From: Clonostachys chloroleuca | Lineage: Eukaryota; Ascomycota; Sordariomycetes; Hypocreales; Bionectriaceae | Length of the DNA stretch: 64,000 nucleotides | NCBI GenBank assembly: GCA_037952775.1 | Contig: JBANAY010000003.1 | Span: 37,138,001 to 37,202,000, forward strand | Direction of reading: 5' to 3' | Part shown: positions 21,890 to 33,625 of the stretch, piece by piece | Numbering within the stretch: position 1 is the stretch's first letter | How the letters are laid out: each line of letters begins with the position of its first letter | Position numbers and translations under genes: made by a program | Notes under the pieces: model-generated | Database searches by the model: none | What the model was told of the DNA's origin: nothing | The model's input: only the letters and a program-made list of their open reading frames with translations

Positions 21890-22482
21890 TCTGGGCGACT
21901 TTGTTGTCCCTTGTGCGAGTTGTTTCTTGCGCGAGCTGGAGTCGTTCTTTGCATATGCTAAGTGATGTCTGGCCTCTACAGCATTCGGAGAGAGCTTGCT
22001 CCAGTAAGGGAGGGTACATGTTTTTCCGCCCCGTGTGGACAAATGTGGCGCAGCTATATCAGAAGTGTGGCGTTCTGTGGCTTAGCACAGTGCGTTTGGT
22101 GGCGTTGTTTGACGTGGCACTCCGTGATCTCAGCACGCGCAGCCCTTCGTCATCACAGCCTCTTCGGTTCAGCCAGACCAACTTTGACACGTCACAACAG
22201 AGGCTGCGTCTTGGGGCGGCAACTTCAATAGTGCACTTTTTCTAGATACCTAAGCTCTTAATTAGAATCTCAATATGTTTATCCCCAACAGGAAAACGAA
22301 ATCAACTCAAAGCTGCTCATGAGATACACATCCATTTCCTCTAGCTCCCGGGTAGCTCAACATCCTAGTACACTGTCCCAACCCGATTTCCCCTCGGTCT
22401 CTCTCTTCAATTTGTTCCGCTTCTCGTCTTCTGTTTAGAAAGTAGCGATGAAGTCGGTGGCTTGGATCAAACATCGTCAGAA
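21890..22482. other. Intergenic, KSH1 promoter and MSH4 3' flank
   Basis: About 590 bases; nothing beyond flanking regulatory sequence seen. Confidence 0.5.
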
Positions 22483-25369
22483 TTACATACGCTCAACTTC
22501 CGCCATCTTGACAATGAATTCCTCCTGAAGTCTTTTAAGATACCCTGGCAATACCGCTTCATTTCCTGAGTCTCTGGCTTGTTTCAAAGCCTCGTGAAGT
22601 TGAAGAATCAGCCGACGACGGTGATTGAGCTTGCTCGATTCGGAGCTCCTCTGTTTGGCTTCTCTTCGTTGCCTCAGATCGTTGGACACGTGCTCAGCTG
22701 TCTCAATGAAGGATGAGGGTAATCCCATGGCTCGGGCTAAATGAATCCCGTAATTCTGCTCCTCGTCGATCGAATTATTTATGACTTTGTATAGCATGAT
22801 TATTTGCGGCCTGCCGTCTCGTGTGGTTGAGCTTTTCGCAGAGAGATGAAGATTCAGAACTCCAGGGCGATCAGCCAGCACGCGCGCCACATCGATGAAA
22901 TGAGTGGCAAACCATACTGATGCTCTGCTTTGGATAAGCGCTTCGGACATCGCAATGGCAATGGCAAGGCCGTCCCTTGTACTTGTTCCACGACCGAGCT
23001 CATCTATGATCGCCATACTCTTGTCGTCAATGTTTCTCAGAATAAATGCCATTTCACGCATTTCTATCGAGAATGTCGATAGGTTGGATTCGATGCTGTC
23101 ATCCATCGAGACCCGAGCGAAGATGTGGTTGATGATAGGGAAGGCCGCGTATTCAGCAGGCACAAATGACCCGACTTGGGCCATGATTTGAAGGAGAGCA
23201 ACTGTTTTGATATAAGTGCTTTTGCCGCTCATGTTGCATCCAGTAACAATATGGAAACAAAACGAGCTTTCACTAGAGTAATAATCATTAGGGACAAACG
23301 ATGTTGCTACGTCCTATGGCAAGTTAATATCACTTCCGAAGATGGGGATAGGAGGCTCAGACCTTTTCAAGAATAGGATGACGAGCGGCTTTCAGGGCAA
23401 GAGTTTGTTTGATTTCTGGTCGAATATAATCTCGGATGGTGGCTAATTGGGCGAAAGACGCTATCATGTCGACGAGTGCGATAGATTCGCTTATCTTGAA
23501 GAGCACAGAGGCCTCCTCACGTAGTTTCTTCACTAAATCGTAAATGATCTCATCGCTACGCATAACGACTTCATTTGATGCATCTGACAACCGAAGATTC
23601 AATTTGACGAGTTCAAGGGTTTGGCACTCCACTTGATCTTTTTTCTTGACCACGTTGATGAATATCTGAGGTAACGGACCATCGAGGTCCGCAGCGCGAA
23701 GTCGAAACCAATATTTTCGCCCGTTATCGTATTTCAGTTTGATGCATAGACGGTATTGGTCTGGCTCAATTGTTAGCTACCGCTGCATCCAGCTAAGGGA
23801 AATGCCTAATACCGCTGATCACGTCAAGATGTTTGTGAATTTCCTCAGTGAGCTCCTTGTATGTTTGTCGCGAAACGTCGAGTATCCCACACACACCAGC
23901 TTTTACCGCAAATGTTCGTTGATTGCGGAGATCTAGGGCGGTTTTCGTGTAAGTCACATCTGGTTCAATCATTTCGCGAATGATTCGGAGTATCCGGTTG
24001 ACGGAATGGGGGTTGAAAAACCCCCTGGCCTTGACAAGGAGATCACTTGTTACAGAGGAGAGGGCCGCAAAGACAACTGGAATGGCTTCGAGAAAACTCT
24101 TTACCATCAACACATGATTGATGAGACTTTCAACAAGAAACACGTTGTTTCCTGTTGGGGTGATTATCAACTACAGCCATGTTAGCGGTGTTCGAGTCAC
24201 ACCCGGCCTGCATACCTTTGTCAGAAGCTTTTCAACGTCATGGAACCCCTTCAATGCTGAAAATGACACATTAAAATTGTTCAAAAGTACGAAGGCCCAC
24301 TCGAGATCTTACATTGACGTATGCCTCTAAACATTTCTTCATTACTTGTTAGCTCTGCTAACGCCTCATATCGGGGAATGATGAAATTTTCCTGGTTCGT
24401 GGGTGGCTGAAGAATGTTGCTCCGTAGCATTCGACTGCCCATAGGTGTTAGTGTGGTGTTAAGGAGCCCAAAGAGACAGCTTTTGGATTTTGCATCACGC
24501 AAATTCTGCATCACTTCAAGCGACTGAAATGCCGATATGTCAATCATCATGGTGTCTTCTGAAGGAGTGTAGCTGATCCGTAATGAATTGTGAGCAAACG
24601 TGATCTCCAAGTTTTGCTCGATGTATTTCATGGCCTTTGCTACGTTAATTTAGACATCATTTAGGGGCCACTCGCTAAGACCTACTGCACTGAATGATGT
24701 CGTGGCATAAAATTTGCCTTCAATGGCAACCTTGATTGGCCCAATATCCGTTGAGAAGGCAAGGTTTTCGATGTATTCGACACCATCTGATTCTGACCAG
24801 GCGGAACGATCAAATCCGTCCACTTGATAAGCTGGCATCGTCTCCTTGACTCGCTGGAACAGACCTGACTGCCGGTTGGGAGGGCAGACGGTTGACGGAA
24901 AGATGATGTTAGACGGTGACATGAGTTGAAGCTTGTGGATTGTCTTGGAATAGTTCTGATTGTCACATATCTGGCTGAGTGTCACTTCACCAAGGGAAAC
25001 ATTCACAAAGGCAATTCCAACAGAGGGCGTTACTCCTCTCGCCTCGCTGATCGCACATACAATGTCCTGGGCATCACCGGTCCCGAGGAAACTCGATACT
25101 GTGGTGGCTCGAGATTTACGTCCAGAGGTAGTGGATGGCCGCGTGCTGAAATATGACGTTGGTGTCCGAGAGAAACTGGTTCTCCTCGACATGGCTGAGC
25201 GAGAACGACGTTGGCGTCTATTTGAGGCGGACTCGACTGTTTGGGAGACTGAAGCAGAGTCATCATACTCATAACTTGTCAGTGACGGATATCCAGATGA
25301 TTCGCCGGTCATGGATTGGGAATCATTCTCCTGAGGAGTGAGGGACCGAATCGTTCCTGGAGGAAACAT
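22483..25369 (-). CDS. MSH4: Meiotic MutS homolog MSH4
   Basis: MutS-family protein acting with MSH5 to stabilise crossover intermediates in meiosis. The start ATG at 25369 (MFPPGTIRS) follows a short leader; the first about 110 residues are Ser/Arg-rich and disordered. The connector domain contains VGIAFVNVSLGEVTLSQICD. The lever core and clamp lie in several exons, including MMIDISAFQSLEVMQNLRDA and RMLRSNILQPP. The ATPase domain has the P-loop TGCNMSGKST and the Walker B segment IIDELGRGTSTRDG, then WFATHFIDVARVLADRPGV. It lacks the N-terminal mismatch-recognition domain I of MSH2/MSH6-type proteins, as expected for MSH4. Introns are visible at about 24635-24680, 24255-24290, 24170-24215, 23770-23815 and 23270-23365. 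The C-terminus ends MAEVERM. All key motifs are intact. Confidence 0.92.
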
Positions 25370-25822
25370 CGTGTACAATTGCTGGGACCTTGGACCGCGA
25401 GTAAGCTGAATATTGACTGCCTGCTAATTGACGGTGAAAAGGAAGAAAAACTGCTACAAGGAAACCTGATTCTCCATCCACTTGCTTCCTTCAATTGGGC
25501 GTTCTTGCCTTAGCCCTTAGATTGGTCTTGTTTGCGAGGAAGGAAGCTGTGGTCATTTTCACGTGCAGCGCAAATGCTTATCAGCAGGACGATAAGCTTG
25601 CCGATCCCGCTACCCTACAGACCCTCCCACCCCACCCCACCACCAATACCTGGTAGGCTGGCGTGTCGCACCCCTAGTCTCCGACCAAAATAAACCTCTC
25701 AAGCTGGTAACCTACGCAGACTCGCACCGCCCACACGAAAATCCACACCCGCCAGCTTCTCGCCATCCGTTCTGAGAATACGACCTCGCCCATAGCTCGG
25801 CCCGCGCCTGTCTGCTGCAGCC
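25370..25822. promoter_or_regulatory. Divergent promoter MSH4 / FAR1-like
   Basis: 453 bases separate the divergent starts. C/A-rich tract (ccctcccaccccaccccaccaccaat) near 25621-25650. Confidence 0.5.
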
Positions 25823-26866
25823 ATGTTCGGCATCCTCGAGGCTGTCGCAGCACCTAGCGAGGGCATCTATGCCACCTACGATGACCTGATAAAGGAGCTG
25901 AACAATCGCGTCACGAAGGAGGGCTACAAGATCGTCAAGTCGCGTTCCCACAAGGGAAGGCTGATGACCCCCGACGACCCTGATGCTGTTGGAATGGTCC
26001 GATGCGACCTCGTTTGCGATCGAGGTGGTCGACCGTATAAGAGTACGGCAACAAAGCATAGATCTACCACCAAAAAGACCAATTGTCCCTGGAACGCAAA
26101 GGCTGTTCATCGCAGACAGTTTGGAGGCTGGGTCCTGACAATCAAGTGCGATCAACACAACCACGAACCGGGCACGCCCGAACCTCCCACACCGAGCGCG
26201 ACTAGCGAAGTGGGGGATAATGATGCCGAAGGCGAGAATGACGGCCCGCAGCCAGACCCAGACACTTCGGAGGCTCTTCAGATCGCGGGCGTCTCTCCCA
26301 GTTCTCTTCGATTGACTGGAGACACTTTCCAACTATTCAAGACCGAGTACCGCAAAATGTCGCCGCCCGAACGATTGGGGATTCTCTCCCAGCTTCAACT
26401 GAGAGTTGCAGCTATATACGCGATCCAGAACGAGGATGTCCAGCGCCAGAAAAGACAAGAAGCCCAGCATAGGCGCCATATGGAAATCGAAGCTGGCCGG
26501 GGCCAACGTCCAGTACAGAAACAAAGGGCCCGTCGCCCACGACAGCAGCAACCGCCACAACCTCAACAGGTTCAGCAAGCCCAACAGACGCAGCAGGTGC
26601 AGCAAGGCGCCTTGCAGTCGCAGCAACAAGTCCAGACCCAACAGCCCTTGCAGCATCTTCAACATCAGCAACCTTTGCCACCACAACAGACTCACCAGCT
26701 GCCAAGCCAGCAGCAGCACATGGGCCAGTTCCAGATGAGCCCGGATAGCCCGAGCCAACAGCTGATGTCTCTCGGTCTTGCCCAGATTCAACAGTTCGCG
26801 GGGACCTCCACTGATAAGCGCATGCGAGGTGCAGCAATGCAACAAGGACAACAGCCAACTGCCTAG
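25823..26866 (+). CDS. FAR1-like zinc-finger DNA-binding protein with polyQ tail
   Basis: 347 residues, single exon. Residues about 17-115 form a FAR1/WRKY-GCM1-type DNA-binding domain: the opening IYATYDDLIKELNNRVTKEG, then VRCDLVCDRGG, NCPWNAKAVHR and the closing IKCDQHNHEPG, giving the C-x-C...H-x-H zinc ligand set. An acidic linker follows (about 118-150), then a helical segment (QLFKTEYRKMSPPERLGIL, about 168-205) and a Gln-rich tail (about 225-330) with many QQ and PQ runs. It probably acts as a nuclear transcription factor with a Q-rich activation region. Related single-domain FAR1 proteins are widespread in Sordariomycetes. Divergent from MSH4. Confidence 0.8.
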   Translation: MFGILEAVAAPSEGIYATYDDLIKELNNRVTKEGYKIVKSRSHKGRLMTPDDPDAVGMVRCDLVCDRGGRPYKSTATKHRSTTKKTNCPWNAKAVHRRQFGGWVLTIKCDQHNHEPGTPEPPTPSATSEVGDNDAEGENDGPQPDPDTSEALQIAGVSPSSLRLTGDTFQLFKTEYRKMSPPERLGILSQLQLRVAAIYAIQNEDVQRQKRQEAQHRRHMEIEAGRGQRPVQKQRARRPRQQQPPQPQQVQQAQQTQQVQQGALQSQQQVQTQQPLQHLQHQQPLPPQQTHQLPSQQQHMGQFQMSPDSPSQQLMSLGLAQIQQFAGTSTDKRMRGAAMQQGQQPTA

Positions 26867-29800
26867 AGATTTTGAGGGTTATCATCTTTTGGCATTCCCC
26901 TTCCGTTGCTTTCCAAGTACCTGGTCTCTATATTGCATCTGAAAGCTCCCAGGATTCTCATATGGCGGGTACCTACAACAACGCCTGCGGTTGTTGTCCT
27001 TCCGACAACGTCACTCAGCCGGCGCAAGGCTCACGCAAATGGGATTCACTTCCTCATCGGGTATACTCGAGTTATGATTAGCTGTATTGGCATCCAATTC
27101 TATGGCCTCCCAGGGCCCCTCACTATGCCGACGACTGATTTGGTGGGAGCTCTTTGGCGTTTCTTGGTGCAGTGCATCGGATCAATGTCTCTCCGCCTCT
27201 TCGCCCATCCATGATTATACCTCTAGTCATCAGCCAAGGCATAAAGTCGCGGGTATTTATCTTTGCCGGGCTTCTTCGGCACCAAGAGAGTGGGATAGTG
27301 CATTAGGCTATCATGAAAGAGGGAACATTTCACGAAAGTTATGAGAAAAGCCCACACACACACTGTTATCTGAATAGGTGCGGCTATAGAAGGGCATGTT
27401 GTTCTCAAGGTTTGACCACCCTGACCTATACAAGAGGGGGAAAACATCATTGGATGTTTGAAAGACGGCACTGGGGCCGTCGCATATATGTATATATACA
27501 TGGATTTTCTTTTCCTGGTGGATATTGGCCTCTTCTAATTGAGAGGGGTGCCTATATACGAACGGCGAAACTTGCTCCTAGACATACATCTTCATGAGAT
27601 CTAGCGATGCGCTCTACGCAAGGTGCGCAGTAGCAGGCCCAAGCAAATGAAAAACAATTCATCCTGATCCAAGATGAAATTGAATACTTCGCGGATGTCA
27701 AGTTAGTCTTGTTCCAATCGAAAACACTTGGTACAAAAACCTGATGGTCCCATGAATGGTTTGGATGTATCCGCCAAGTGGCGAGTTATTTGCTTTTCTG
27801 AAGAAACTGGGCCTTTGGTTGCATAGGCACCTCGCCAGCAATGAGTCCCATTGCCACACTTGCTCCCCACGCAGCCTTACAAGGATTCTAGACTCTCCTC
27901 GCAAGACGAGCAGGCAGCACTCTCAGTTGTCCCAAGTACAGGGCGGCATTGTATACTTGCCACTACAGAGCGGGGATACACTCCAAACATTACAACTTTC
28001 GAATAAGGAATTGTTCGCCGGAGCACCCCAGGGCCGAGAAACTCTGATACACCGGCCCAGCGCCCAAGACGCAAGGCATCAGCAGGGATACACAAAGTCA
28101 GCACGGCGGCTCGGCGTAATTGGTGAACACAGATCTTCCCGTTTCATACCGAGCCTACATCACACATCACATGTCCTTGATAGACACGGACAATCCCATC
28201 ACATGGCCCTCACATCCAGCTGGCCTGACTCGGAGGAAGTGAGAATGTAACAAAAAGTACGGGGAGGAGCTTCTCTGACTGGTTTGTTACATGATGCCGG
28301 GCTGGCAATTGGTTGGGGTAAACGGGGGGGACGTGCCACAACGAGGTGGCATGTCGATGATAGGATCACCACCTCAGCTTGATTCAAAAGCTGACCAAAA
28401 CCCATAAAAATCCTAAATGGCGCTAACAACGTGGCATCTGACAATCGGGGAGTCATGATGCGAGAGCTTTGTATTGCGAGATCGAGAAAACCCAAGGGCC
28501 GGAGGATAGCTAGTCCCCGGGCTGCACGTATCGGCTATGCTGATGCGTTTCCAGGCTGCGCGCGCGCGCACGCCACCTACTTTGCCTTGCGTTGAGACTT
28601 GCTCCTGCGCATACCAGTCACCATTACGTGTGTCTATTGATGTCGAGATAAGTTGCCTCAAGCGGCACGGCAATTAGTGTCGTCAATTATTGACGGGCGC
28701 TGGGGCCGAAGCGGCTTGTAGGCCAACTGATTGGTTCAGCACCCAGCGCGATCAAGGCTTTAGTGAATCTGATACCTCCCAGGAACAAGATCAGGTTGAA
28801 CTGTCAATGCGGCCGCCGCACAGTATCCGGTCCCGGGACGAGCTGAAGTACTAGAGCCAAGGGCTAGCAATGTATCTCGCCATCCTCTTTCCATTCCGGG
28901 AGTTCGATCGATGGGAATCAGGTAATTATCCAGTGTTATTGCACACCCCCTTGGGTGGATTGCGTGGAGGAAACAAGACAATGGATCTTGGGGTTGTAGT
29001 TGTCCCTGACTTACATTCGCTTATGCGGACGCATTTGGTTTGTTGTGGTCGGCTGGAAAACCGGTCACCACTCGCCCTCTTCAAGGAGGCGGGAGACGTA
29101 CATTACCTCGGTCATCCCCACCGCGAAAGGGCTGTTCCAACAAGGCAGCAGAGTGAGGCAAGCAGCCATCAATTGGGATACATGGCCCAGGTAGAAGTGA
29201 CACTCTCGCAATTGTCGTTCGCGGAGGGGCCAGAGGCTGGTCGGGGCATGACCGGGACTAGTTTCGTAGGTGCATACATATACGCATAGCGCATGTCCAG
29301 TTTGAGAAGACCGGCATGGTTAGTTTCTGGGATAAGTTGCATCAAAACTTTTACGTTGCCTTGGAAGAGGCCAGGCAGGCAGCATGAAAGCTCCGACTCG
29401 ATCCATGTAAGATTGAGATTAAATTAGCAAGGCATAAGTCGGTGCGGCCCGCAGACCGTCTAAGCCGAGTTAATTACTCAGATAGTTCTTTGTAACTCTT
29501 TACGTACGGTGGGAACAGACATGTCAAGCTAGAATATAGAACGATTCTAGAGCCGTTTCTCGACCTATTGAAAGAATCCAATATCCTTTGAACATTTAAA
29601 CACGGGTTATGCTAGCGGGCCCATCTTTGGAGAAGTCCCGTCTAGGTGCGACGATCACGAGAGGTGTGAACCCCTCATGTTGCTATTATTAATGAGTTGA
29701 TGGATGAAGGAGAAACCAACCTCACAAGGACGACGCAAAAGCTACTAGAATGTGGGTATGCCAAGAACGACGGAAAACCAGTGAGCCATATTTGCGTGGA

Positions 29801-32800
29801 AGCTGGCTTTTCCGTTGGCTCAATCACATGGCAAATGATACATCCATTAGCTATTGCAAGAGGGACCTCGTGAGCCAAAAGGGGGCGAAGTACAAAAATG
29901 AACCAGCATTGTGAACTGCATGTGTTAAGCGCGGTTAGAGCAAGCGAGATAGCGACATTGCTCCTTCGGCCGTACGGGGGGATGGTGCCGTCGCGAAATG
30001 GGGGGAACAATATTCGGCTTCTAGAGAGCATTTAATGGTACATAGTGCCCCAAACCCCGAGAGCAACGCCACTATTGGCGCCGAAGCCTGGAAACTGAGA
30101 CCATGCGAAGAATTCGATGGGAGGGAGGTAGTGTCGTGGGGTGACATTGAGGTCCATGCCGGCCAATTATTTTCCTCTGGAGGGACCTGTCCGAAGTTCC
30201 TGAGATTATGGAAAAGTTAGTACATGGGGGGAAGAAAGGCCATGAGCGAGGGGGAAATCGATAGGCTCTCATCCTGCATCTTCTGTGGAGGATGATTCCA
30301 GAACGCCGGTTCTATCCGATACCCCCTCCCCGCGAAGAAGGTAGACAAGGTAGAGTCCTTTTTGGATCATAGTGTGCCGCCCATCTGCAGGCTGCCAGTC
30401 AGTGTGGGTTGCTTCACTGGCATGCACACCTTACGCATAGTCAATCACAAGGCACAGCCTTCCACATGAACAACCGGGCCGGGCTCGCGATGGAGGGACG
30501 GGAGGCGCTGAGAAGTCACGACGCGCCGACGAGGCTCTGACCGGTGGCCACGCAGCGTCGGAGAGATGTGACTGATCGTCCTACGCCTCCCATTGAGGGT
30601 ATGCTCAGACTTGTTTGCTTACCATTAGGTTCGGTCTAGAATCATGACAGCTGTCCCCGGTGAGCCTCATTGAGCTGGTTTGGAAAATGATAGCCCGTAG
30701 ACGTAGAGGGTGCTCATGTCGCATCTGTCACCCATGCTATGTGCCTCATGTATAGTGCGGCAACACTTCTCCCGTTTGGTCCCCCAGGTTTCCTGACTCA
30801 CGCTGTTGTTGGTTGGCTGCCAGCCATGATGCATACATTCCGTTGAATGGCTTGTTTGTGCCGCAGCCTACCATCCACGATCACATTTTCAGATACCTAC
30901 ATGATGGGTGTTGTTTTAGACGCGTAACACCACCCAGAGGGATGCCGCTGCCGACGACCAGGGCCGCTGAAAGGATCACCTGCGATCGGCGTAGTGCCAA
31001 TAGCCGTTGAGCTGTAGCAGCTTCTCTGGAGCTTACATGTACTTCCCCATTCCAGAAACCATGGCCGGGGCGGGGAAGAACTGCCCATTTTTTTGGGCAT
31101 TCGGCCAAAAACAAGAGACCGATGGATGGGGTAAAGTTATGCCCAAGCCAAGGACTCTAGGGACAAGATACATACGTCACACCATATTGACGGAACCCCT
31201 CTCCGGCTAGGGATCTTGCTAGACCTGCTGCAGTTAGCAATTAGTCTCGGATCGGGATGGGAAAGGAAAGACAGCCCGCAGAAGGGAAAGCGACGCTAGA
31301 GGGAGAAAAAAAGGAAAAAAGCAAAGATCGCTCCTAACCTCAGGGTGGGAGAGCACCTGGAGGCAAGAAAAAAATGCCTCCATGCGCTGCACTTGGAGCC
31401 AAAATCTGGCTAGGTCCCTCATCATGCATGACATGCTGCATTTCGCAATCCCAAAACAATCTGGAACTGGCAAGGAGGAACAGCTACGACCTGGCAGGTC
31501 AACAGGGTTGGGTGCATGTGGTGCGTGGAGGCCAAGCTGCGTCCATCCAACGGGAGCTCCCTTGCTCGCCACATGTTACTGCAGGGTTGGAGCTCCGGCG
31601 GCAACTAGCACTGTAAGATCTCTTGACGGGCGGCCTCGAATCGGATCTTGGACTGGAACCGGCTGTCTGTAGGTTGATGGAGGTGGACGCAGGTTGGGTA
31701 GGGGTGTCTGTCCGTCAAGCTTGCTTACGGGCGCGTCGACGAGTCAAAGCGCCGGGAGACGTGAGAATGATGAATCAATGACTGTTATTGTGTGTTTCGA
31801 AGCAAGGCAGGTACCTGCTGTACAGGTACAACCTGCTCAGAGATGCCGATACAATTCCAAGTGAACCACCCTACCCCTGTTTCGTGGCAACCAGGAAACG
31901 GCCAGAGCACACACCCACCCTCCTCTTTTCGCAGAAAGCAACAAAGCTATTATTTTGAATCACAGCCGAAGAGGGATGGCGAACGCTCGGGTCAGTCCCC
32001 ATCGGCCCAGCGGCGGGGAAATATGAAGCGAAGGTGCTGGATCCATTTTCGGATTTCAGCCCAACGGGTGCATCCTCAGTCAGACGGCCTGTAGCCAAGG
32101 TACCTTACTGTGCTTCAGGTATCGTGAGGACCCAATGTGATGGAGCTTCCTTTTCGTAGTATATGAGGCTAAGCCACCCGTCGCTCACCTAGTTTACAAC
32201 ACCTGGTCTTCTCCCACCCGTACCATAGGCTCCAACATAAGATGGCCATTCTCAATACACTATCTTCTTACTACCACTGCCACTCCTTTATATGGAATTA
32301 CCAAAGTTGATCGTCAGATTTATCTCGTTGGCCTTGCCCATCTTCCAAAGCTAAACTCCATCCCCCCGTATCCCGGCCGCCCGTCAGCTGTATCACCTCA
32401 GCCCTCTTGGCGGCGCCCACGGCCTTTCTCTCGTCCACGGACCACGGCCTACTGTTAAACCATTCGAGAAAAGAAAGGACCTGCGGATCTAACGTAGCCA
32501 AGCAAATCGTTCGTCTCCACGAAGCTGTCCACGTTGGGTTGTGACGAGTAAATTTTTTTTATCTCACCATCTATTGGCAGGTAGGTACATCCATCTCTTT
32601 TCTTCTTTCTCTTTCGCCTCTTTTCCCTTGTTTTACATTTCCATGCGATATTTCCATCCTTCCCTGCCTTGTTTTGGTCTGTTCTTTCCACCTTTTTCGG
32701 CCAGAGCGGGTTATTGATCTCCCATCCGCGCTATTCATGAAGCACGGCTCTACAGTTAGACTTTCCGTCTTCCTCCCTTTCCACCCCTCTCTCACACAGC

Positions 32801-33625
32801 CTGCTTCTCCCCCCAACCAGGTACAGGTACGTTTGTTCAGGCCAATCCCGTCTACTCAGCTGGTCAGCGTGGCGCGGAACGAAACCTCCTTTTTCCTTTG
32901 CTTCTCCCGATGCCACGATCTGTTTGGCTCCACCTTCTCCTCCAAGTGGCACCTGCCAAGCGCATTGAAGCGACAAGAGGAAAGGAAGGAGCTTTCTGAG
33001 GCTCTGGGGAAGTCATTACGTCAGTCTAGTGGATGGGATCGAGCTAAATTGTTGCGTCCCGCCCAAGAATTTCCTTTCCCATTGCTGCTTAAACAGGCAC
33101 TAGCCCAACCATTACCCCTACATTTTCCCAGGTACCCCATCCATTTCTTCTAGCACTGTCTCGCAGCCTCAGCGCAATCCCGAGCCTCTCACCCTGGTCA
33201 GAGGAGTCTGGCCGACAGACAAGAGGGAAAAAGAAAAATTAACGAATGTCTCTATAGCGGGCGTATCAATCGCCACGTCGCCAAACTTTGTCTCCAGCCA
33301 CCTGGAAGCCCAAGCTCCGGATTGGCGCTGCAAACCCGTCTTTGTAGCTCGGAAGCGCGGCCTTTCGAATCATCGATAAAGTGTCCTGCGCCCCATTCAG
33401 CCTTGCTTCCCGTCGGACTCCCTCAATCGCCTCACATTCCATATGAACTTGCCATACGGGAGCTTCGGTACCTCAGTTTCCTGCCCAGTCGCCTACGGGG
33501 TTCCTCGTTGAAGTGGACTCGGTCTTCGATCCGATCATATTAGTCCAGAACAGGTGAGCGAACCGAACAAACAAACAAACAAGCCGACGAACCCTTGCCT
33601 CGTGCAACGGCAAATTAGCGCCAAA
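26867..33625. other. 6.7 kb stretch with no supported gene
   Basis: ORFs are short, in all frames, and none shows a recognisable domain, signal peptide or spliced exon chain that I could defend. The last about 1.5 kb is pyrimidine-rich and is probably the promoter and leader of the trehalose gene, with STRE-core CCCCT at 32784-32788 and 33115-33119. A CG dinucleotide tract sits near 28560. A fragment near 27230-27290 on the minus strand reads LLVPKKPGKDKYPRL, which recalls retroelement reverse transcriptase but is too short to call. Confidence 0.4.

Noticed and set aside
26333..26885. Leucine-rich and valine-rich minus-strand ORFs opposite the FAR1-like gene
   Set aside because: They are antisense of the CAG-rich polyQ region.
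27223..27501. Possible reverse-transcriptase fragment (LLVPKKPGKDKYPRL)
   Set aside because: Too short, no catalytic motif or flanking repeats; kept only as a note in the interval description.
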